Source: Hydractinia symbiolongicarpus
Lineage: Eukaryota > Cnidaria > Hydrozoa > Anthoathecata > Hydractiniidae
Assembly (NCBI RefSeq): GCF_029227915.1
Contig: NC_079878.1
Coordinates: forward strand, 13,208,001-13,272,000
Direction of reading: 5' to 3'
Length of the DNA stretch: 64,000 nt
The translations under genes were made by a program, and so were the position numbers. Below are positions 56,761 through 64,000 of the stretch, in pieces; position 1 is the first letter of the stretch; the number at the start of each line of letters is the position of its first letter. The notes below the pieces were generated by a model that saw only the letters and a list, made by a program, of their open reading frames with translations, made no database searches and was not told the DNA's origin.

Positions 56761-59700
56761 TCATCTGCGAGTAATTTAAATATATCAACCTTGCATTTTT
56801 AGCCTTTTATGATTGCCCTTTTCCAATATTTATTAGACTTTGAATGGAGATTTCTAACTGATTTATCAAAATCTCACGATGTATATTTCTCAGCTCCTTC
56901 CCATCCGCAGATAACGTGCAAGCATTTACCTTTCTCGCATCTGTGAATTGAACTAATATATATGTATAAATGAATCAACAGTATGCTAATGGAAATATAG
57001 TATGTTGTTTTAGTTTTAAGGCAGTCCTAGTAAAGAGGAAGATTCTCCCATCATAATTCCTTCCATAAATGCGGAAAGCTGCATCAGCTCAAATATCAAT
57101 GTTATATGCATCATTAATGTCTTATTTCTGTTTAAATGATAACCATCAGCTTGCATCTGGATATATAATACCTGTTTAGTGACAATATCTATGAGTCTGT
57201 GTGTTGTTATGGCATTCGACTTTGTAATTGTTACATTTTTCATGGAGTGCCTTTTTTGTATCGATATCTATTTTATCTACTTTGAACAAACAGAAATTAC
57301 CCAATGAGACTAGTAAATTGAATTGTACATATCGCATGTTATTGTGGGTGAAACTCCTTAAATTAATACTTATAACAACTATCAGAAACTTGCTATGGCG
57401 AGTGAGGAAACTTATTTGATTCTGTGTTTGTTTACTTTACATGTTAAACTACACGCTATTCTTTACGACATATCGTGTCCGTTGTCAAGGAGGCTAGCTC
57501 ATAAAAATATTTGAATAATTTAGATGTAGAAAAATTTACTCTTTATATTACCATGGCAACACGTGTAACAGGTTTCCTTAAGTCCATTCGATCGTATTAA
57601 AAGAAACTACAGATACCTCTTTCCAAGCCTGATTTTATATATAGCTTCTTTTCAGTAAGACCATTAAAAAGTCTAGGATGTAAGATTACTTCAACATTGA
57701 AATAAAATGTAGCCATATTATTTTCAACAAATTTTTTGTTAGTTAAGTAACCGCTATATTTGTAATTTTTGCCAGGTAAGGGCAATGTCAGTGGCAATGT
57801 GTGGTGCGTAATTCCATTGTTACAACTTTTTTTCAGGATGTATAGTATCATATTATAGAATCTGTACATTTAATTTTCAACTTGAAGTAGCTGCTGTGCA
57901 AAAAATGTAAATCTTTTAATCTTTTTTTTTAACGATGATTTTAAAATCTAAAATATATTCTTTAAATAAAAAAGGAATTGAACAAGGACAATGGTATTCA
58001 CATTTAAAAACTTTAAAAAAAGTTTTTGTTTCATGGCATGCATTAACGGCCATTAATATTTGGTCAACGTTGATTGATAGGAATAAGTATGAGATATTTT
58101 ACTGCATTAAGTCTTGTTGTTGATTTTTTTCAAAAAAACTGTTTTTTTTGTTTTAATACCGGCAGGTTATAATGTGAATGGCTCAGTTTAGAATTTAATT
58201 TCATGTTAATCCATCTATTGGCACTTTTAAGGAAATTGAGATAGAAAAAAAAGATGGAGATTGTACAGATACGCAATTGGTATTGCTTAGAAAATTCCAA
58301 AATACTAATGTTTTTATGACTTAAATTATATTGAAATTTGATATCTATAAATTCTATTTTTAATATAGTATATAGAATACGATTGCACATTTCTCTCTAC
58401 TATATCCATTTAGTTCTTGTAGTAACAATTACTTTTCCTGATTTCCTGCTTCCTTAGCAAGATCAGAATTTAGAATCGTAAGGGATTTGATAATCATTAC
58501 ATTCGTAATGGAAAAAATGAAATTGGGATGTGTCTATTTGGCTTTAACAGGCTAGGATAAATAAACAATCATATTATGAACAATAAGTTATCATTTTTTT
58601 CCCTGTTTTTAGAAAAACAAATATATCGTGTGAAACTGAAAATTGCCCAGTCATTGTGTAGTTTATTCTCGCCAATGTTTATATTTCTTCCTTCGTTACA
58701 AAACATTATCCTGTCGTAATTATTTCTACAAAAAATCAGCAATATATTTGAGTTGTACTTTGTACTGTCACGCTAAGTAAAGTTTTAAAAGAAAATGGGA
58801 TAAATACAACTCGATGTTTGTTATGTGGAATAATCAAAATCTTCAAAACTTTAAAACAATTATTTATTATTTTAGTTCATTCGCAGCTTAATGCAGCAAT
58901 GTTCTGTGATGAAATAACAGCTGAAGTTGTATAATAAACATCAAACAGTCGTTTAAATTTTCCTCCCACCAACTTATTTAAATATATTTATGCACAGGTC
59001 GCATTTACTGTGAAACAACATTTTAAATGAGACTGAAGAAGAAAACACTTGCTTCTTTGAATTAACTGCTAAATACTAAGGCATGAGGAAGTCACGTTAA
59101 GACAGTGTATTAATCAGTATTCCTGCAACCGCTAAAAGTTTTCTTGCTCACAATTTGACTGTTATCAACAATATTTGAAGGTTAATGGCTATTTTTGGTT
59201 TCTTAACTTAAAAAATGCATTTGAAATTGAATTGAAGTTATACACTGCGACACCTTTCTGCCAGTGACTGAAATACTGAAAAAATTCGTCTTCTCGTCAA
59301 ACCCAACTTTTGAGTTTATCGAATTCTTGTTATATAATAATGTCCATAAAATCTAATTGAATCAAAATGATCTACTGGTGTACATATTGTATGATATTCC
59401 TACTGCTGTCAGTATTAAATATCTTTTCCTTGACAATACCTTTATATATTCCTCATTATGAGGAAAATACCCTAGGACATATATGTAGAATGACCTCGCT
59501 GCTTATTATATTAAAATTTGGATATACATAACTCATGTTAACTGATCAAATAATTTATCAATTTAAATCTTTAGTACAAACTACTGACTCTACTCTCGCT
59601 AGAACACTGAAGTGTGTTAAATTTGTTTCATAAATTATGGCTTTTGTTCTATTTAATTACTTTCATCCACTATACGCATATGTGTGAGGTCATTGCACAC

Positions 59701-60228
59701 TATCTGTGATGAGTAACTCTGGCGACAGAGCTAACCAGTCTAATTCTAAAAAATGGTGACTTATTCTTAAGTCTTTAAAATCCCTTTTTTGGAATAAAGA
59801 AATTAGACACTTTAAATCAATAATTTTTTGTTTTCTTTGGATTAATCACAGCTAAATTAGCATGCGTATAAATTTTCAACTTAATTAACATCAGGAAGTA
59901 TTACTCAGCAGTCAAACTCGTTTTAAAATTTAAAATTTAATTTTTATACTACGCCTCGATTTGATGCAGAGGTCTAGCATGAAGAATTCCATAGACTGAT
60001 TTATCTGACTAAGTTTTGTTAAATACTTCGAATGGTATACTTATCTTCTATAATGCATTGGGAATCTACTGCGCAAGGAAACTTATTCAGGAAGTTGCTG
60101 TGAAAATGATGTCATATCCTGACGAATTTATAAAACATTCGCATCGTTTGCAAGATAAATTAATTAAATTCCGATATTTCTCATAACAGTATCGTGTTTG
60201 CACTTTTATTATCTCGCTACTGCCATTA
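56760..60228. other. AT-rich interval without recognised genes
   Basis: Several open frames of 60-90 codons occur, but none has a conserved motif or supported splice sites. It may contain further decayed copies of the helical-protein genes too diverged to see by eye. Confidence 0.35.
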
Positions 60229-60642
60229 GTGGCATTTGACCACCTGTTTATTCATACATTCAAAACTTTGATGGCTATCCAAGAGTTGAAACATGAATTG
60301 GTATGTAACATTTTTTAGATCGGATTTATTTTTCGATTGTGTTCAAAACTTAGGATATTACAATTATTAATTTAGTTGAGAACATTTTATCCTGGTGAAA
60401 AAAAGAAAAGAAACGGTTGTCAACCTGCAATGGCTTATGTAGATTCGATGGAAGTTTTTCAGAAGTTTAGTGTAAGTTACAAAAGTAGTTTTATACGGTA
60501 TGGCATGGTAGATGAAATATCACTTGTTTCATGGAAAACAAGACGACCTAAATAAGGGTAAGGTCAAAATAATTGCATATAATTTTTTTTTATTTAGACA
60601 TTGAAAAAAATGGATTTCAACAAAAAAGTTATATTGCAGTAA
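60229..60642 (+). pseudogene. Decayed inverted copy of helical-protein gene B (copy C)
   Basis: Three exon remnants in the right order: second half of exon 2 (60,229-60,300, ends at gtatgt), a complete exon 3 (60,376-60,471, 96 nt) and the start of exon 4 (60,598 onward). The introns also match gene B closely. Exon 4 stops at TAA 60,640-60,642, where ttatattgcagta is followed by a local duplication and homology to B ends. Exon 1, the first half of exon 2 and exon 5 are absent. It is on the opposite strand from B. Confidence 0.85.
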
Positions 60643-61384
60643 AAAAGTTATATTGCATTAAAAAAGATTTTTTCATTTAATTACTCAGTATAAATTATAA
60701 TTGCGTTTTAAATCCGTTCAGCTGTATGCGGTCGAACTACACTTTTTCTGTTTCAGAACCTCCTACGTAAGCTGTTAGGGCATTCTAGGTATTCTATCTT
60801 AATATTAACCCGAGTTAAAATTGCTTATTTATTAAATTTCGTATCAGAAAAGGAAACCTTATATAAAAGGAGGACATCTTTTATGACAAACTGCGTAGCA
60901 TGTTCAGTCTTAATTAACTGCATATGGTCGACCTCTACCTACCTCAGTTATTTTATAGACAAGATGGAATTGTTTTTCATGACATTAAATAAGGAACGCC
61001 AAACTAAACGATGTGCAACACATTCTTTTTCACGTGGTCAAATGCTTTGCCATGTGTATGTTAGTTCCAAGTACCGATAACTTGATTCCCTGTGGTCTTC
61101 TAGGATTACTACACATTATGCAGGGCTTACATGGGTTGAATTGCTTTTACAAAATGCTTCTCGCAAGAATTATGGGGAAAACCTTTTTTATGCAATACAA
61201 AGCAGTCCGGGTGAAGTGGAGGTAAACAGACTTGTTGCATATGAATATTTTGTACTATTAAGACTGAACTCTATTCAGGTCAACCTAGCAAGTTTTGAAA
61301 AAGCTCAATAATTTAAATATAAGAGTTGTTTTTATAAAAAATTAAACTGGAGATAGACGGGATGAGACGTAAAACGGATAGTTT

Positions 61385-61545
61385 CCGCACCGCACCTTTA
61401 CTTTCTTCATTAATTGATATTTGTGCACTTTTTTTTCAAGATTTTGCTCAATTGTTAATGTTTTATTGTCTTCGGTGTCTTGCACAAATCTAAATTGATG
61501 GTAGGATATTGAGGGAAAATGCGTTAGACAAGGTAAAGTTTGCGT
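61385..61545 (-). pseudogene. Scrambled relic of the helical-protein family (copy D)
   Basis: On the minus strand, an exon-5-like segment (ccttgtcta, then cctcaatatcctacc and tgcaa, then acattaacaattgagcaaaatcttga) carries frameshifts. It is followed directly by an exon-4 end (KVHKYQLMKKVK, compare VHKYQLLKKAK in gene A) with a gtgcgg donor. The order exon 5 before exon 4 is reversed, so it is a rearranged fragment and not a gene. It is closer to A than to B. Confidence 0.7.
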
Positions 61546-62079
61546 TGTTTTTAACACATGAAGGCGTTTTTATTATATCCATTATCCATTGTTTCAGAAA
61601 TTATCTCCAAGTGCTTTCCTATTCTACCGTGGCTTACAATATGCATTTATTTGACTTTGTATTACTAAAACTTTATTCGTCGAATTAAGATTATAGTAAC
61701 ACAAGTATTTCCCATTGCCTGTAAATACAAAGATTTAAAAAAAAAAAAAATGATGAAGGCGTAACCTTTCACCTGTTCATTTATACGTCCGCAAAAGAAG
61801 TAAGTTCATCATCAAGTTTATGTAACAGCGTATTCACTGAAGACAACTTGGAGTTATTTTTGTCGCGCTAGTAATCTTTAGTAGGTTTTAGCATGAAGAG
61901 TTTGGTTAACTAAGACTTTAATATTGGTTAAAACATTCAGTCATTCATGTCTATCTGTCACGCAAAATGGTACCGCATGGTAACAGATGTTTATCTATAG
62001 AATCCTTTTACACTCATAATTCCTTCACAACTACTGAGCACTTCTTACATCAAACATACATGCGTAGATTTTATGTATC

Positions 62080-62620
62080 CGTTAGTTAAGTTCCATCAAG
62101 AAACTTCGGCGCAAAAACAAAGACGAATCACTGACGCCACACATATAGCATGTGCATCGCTAATTAGATATCTTGAAATGATTTTGCGGAAAAACAAAAA
62201 GTGAAAGCAGTGAAAAAGATATAGTTCGCACGTAAAAGATATTTTGTGGTTGTCAATTTTAATCGGATTTGCAACTTTCTTAAATCACCACCTTTTTAGC
62301 GATGAGAATTTACTTGAATACATTTAAAAAAGGCCTTCGTTTCCTTGTCAGATGATGAATTTAAATTCGACAACTGCTTTTATGTTAGTTTTCTTCTTTT
62401 CTCTACTTTAATGTGCGTAAATAAACTGCCACAACAAAGAAGAGAACTAAAATAGTATCAAGGGTCATACTTTTTGTCTAATTATTTGGTTGGTGCCAAA
62501 CACATGATCACGTAACATGTTAAATATTTCTTATTTCCGTGAGACAAAAAAAGTTTTCCTAAACCCACGTGTTTTCTTTTTGAGTTTCGATTCCGACAAG
62601 AAAGTAGTCAATAATAGACA
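62080..62620 (+). repeat. Second copy of the 56.03-56.76 kb segment
   Basis: Matches are listed under the first copy. This copy has deletions relative to the first and is not coding. Confidence 0.6.
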
Positions 62621-62632
62621 GTGAAGATGAAA

Positions 62633-62800
62633 GCGGAGATGGTGTAGTGGTAGCGCACTCGACGTGTAATCATAAAGTGTCAGGTTCGAGTCCCCACTCC
62701 GACGAACTTTAAATGCAGTGTTGTCAGCCCAATTGGTGCTATCTACTGTCCGATAACGGGGTTGTGTGGCAGACAAGCAAGTTAGAGCAATATACGTATC
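62633..62800 (+). mobile_element. tRNA-derived SINE with (ttac)n tail
   Basis: The head ggtgtagtggtagcgcactc (A box) is followed by ggttcgagtcc (perfect B box) and by a body shared with the element in the LRRC34 intron. Its 3' part reaches a cttacttacttat tail near 62,890. The 5-bp CGGAG/CTCCG pairing of a tRNA acceptor arm is retained, but the anticodon arm is poor, so a SINE is preferred over a tRNA gene. Confidence 0.7.
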
Positions 62801-63009
62801 TCTGGCGGTAATGTAACATAGTTACTGTCGGAGGGGAGAAATAGACAACCGTTAGGTTTGAATCCCCAAAGACGTTAAAACTTCCCGTTACTTACTTACT
62901 TATAAACTAGCAAACTTACTTAATTACTTACTATAGACAGGGTATGTCCCTAGATATTTGTGAGGCTAGCCATGCAAAATATGCACCTCTCTAATCGCTT
63001 ACATGTTCG

Positions 63010-63185
63010 CATGCAATCTCAAAAATCATTTGTCAACAACTGATTGATACTGTCCGGATACCAACCTACACATAAACTAATTTAATTACTGCCCTTTTTA
63101 AAATTTCTGAAAATACAGCTGATAACTGGAGTTGACAATAAGTATCTATAACAACTTCTCCTCACATACGAATTAATCTTCTTAT
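63010..63185 (-). repeat. Right member of the 16-kb-spaced inverted repeat
   Basis: Reverse-complement partner of 47,209-47,387. It contains an extra AT-rich insert relative to the left copy. Confidence 0.7.
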
Positions 63186-63262
63186 ACTCAAATTTATATA
63201 CGACTGTCGCAGAAACCAAGTCTCACGGCATGAACTCCTGCGACAATTCTCCACACGCGCCT

Positions 63263-63727
63263 TAAGCTTGGTTCCCACTGTGGGTTAACTTGGGTTTAAA
63301 TATAAAACCTAAAAGGTTTTAAATGTGTTTTAAAAATTAAAACAAACCCTGAGCATTCCCACTGTGTTTTAAAAGCAAAAACATGTTGCGTTTCTCTCTT
63401 GGTAGCCTTTATGTGATTTATCAAAAATCACTGGATATTGGCGAATAAAATAAGTTCGCTAAGATTCTCTTCCTGTACCAAACTTAGTTTTTTTTCTGCC
63501 ATTTTTTATTCTCTTTTCTGTCTTAACGTGAAAGTGCGCACAATGTGCCCTAAAATCGTTGAAAACTCCTTCGGCATTTGTCGGCGCCTTTGAACTTTAA
63601 ACCACAATATCAAAAATTTTAGATCTGAGGTTTTATTTTATCTGTGGTTCCCATTATGCTTTAGCTTTAAAATCTTATTTCAAACATACTTAAAACACAC
63701 TTAACCACAGTGGGAATCGAGCTTTAG
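63263..63727. mobile_element. MITE-like element with 25-bp inverted ends
   Basis: aagcttggttcccactgtgg at the left is mirrored by ccacagtgggaatcgagctt at the right, with a shared inner gttaa/ttaac. Sub-terminal gttttaaa/tttaaaac words are also mirrored, and a partial gttcccattatgctttagct lies near the right end. No open frame. Confidence 0.7.
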
Positions 63728-64000
63728 TTTATATATGCCTTTTGACGTTCACACACACACACATATGTGAAGTCCTTTGGGGACCCTTTTTCTCTATATA
63801 AGTGAATGTGTAAATATAATTAGTTAGTTCAAAACAAGGTTTTTGCCTCGTTTTTAATCATATGCCTCGTTTTCACAGGCTCATTTTAAGCTTGCTTGCT
63901 AAGTGTATGATGTGACATCAAAATGTTGTTATTTAGTCAAGCAAAGAGGCCTTTCTAATTTATTTTCCATTTTATTACTTAATCCGAAATAGTAGTAACG

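Noticed and set aside
62633-62704. Possible tRNA gene
   Set aside because: A and B boxes are good, but the anticodon arm does not fold and the downstream body is shared with another dispersed copy, so it is a tRNA-derived SINE.

Overview
The window looks like animal nuclear DNA, most likely from a cnidarian and perhaps a hydrozoan. The support is AT-rich sequence, many short exons separated by GT-AG introns of 0.1-1 kb, extracellular mosaic proteins built from TSP1, VWA, WSC-like, ShK-like and LamG modules, tRNA-derived SINEs and many small foldback elements. The species cannot be fixed from the sequence alone.

Region 1 (0.8-30.4 kb, minus strand) holds a large secreted/extracellular-matrix locus. 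The upstream part (20,416-30,133) reads as a complete 21-exon gene of about 1,654 residues: signal peptide, His-rich and Pro/Gln-rich region, ShK-like cysteine exon, VWC-like exon, fibronectin-II-like exon, Thr/Pro mucin repeat, eight TSP1 repeats, a LamG-like domain and a Pro-rich C-terminus. The downstream part (839-19,197) is an open array of 43 exons (2,777 codons visible, no start or stop in view): 28 TSP1 repeats, four WSC-like domains at about 3-kb intervals, and three VWA domains alternating with single TSP1 repeats. Nearly all exons are symmetric phase 1-1. The two parts may be tandem genes or one giant gene with an alternative terminal exon.

Region 2 (33.2-39.6 kb, minus strand) carries two conserved intracellular genes: an 11-exon LRRC34-like leucine-rich-repeat gene (396 residues) and a one-exon UBX-domain gene resembling UBXN10 (270 residues). 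Relatives of both have been linked to ciliated cells.

Region 3 (39.7-48.5 kb) has few recognisable genes. It holds small foldback elements, a 127-bp tandem repeat and one candidate orphan exon.

Region 4 (48.5-61.6 kb) is the most unusual part. Two divergent, intact, inverted genes (48,605-50,707 plus; 52,517-53,849 minus) encode secreted proteins of 217 and 218 residues. Each has five coding exons with intron phases 1-0-0-0, and the four cysteines have identical spacing (42-82-25). The size, predicted helices and exon plan resemble four-helix class I cytokines/hormones such as growth hormone and erythropoietin. A decayed inverted copy of the second gene (60,229-60,642) and a scrambled relic (about 61,385-61,545) lie nearby, among direct repeats and a segmental duplication. 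A pair of inverted repeats at 47.2 and 63.1 kb brackets the cluster. I do not recognise this family by name; it is my main candidate for an undescribed system.
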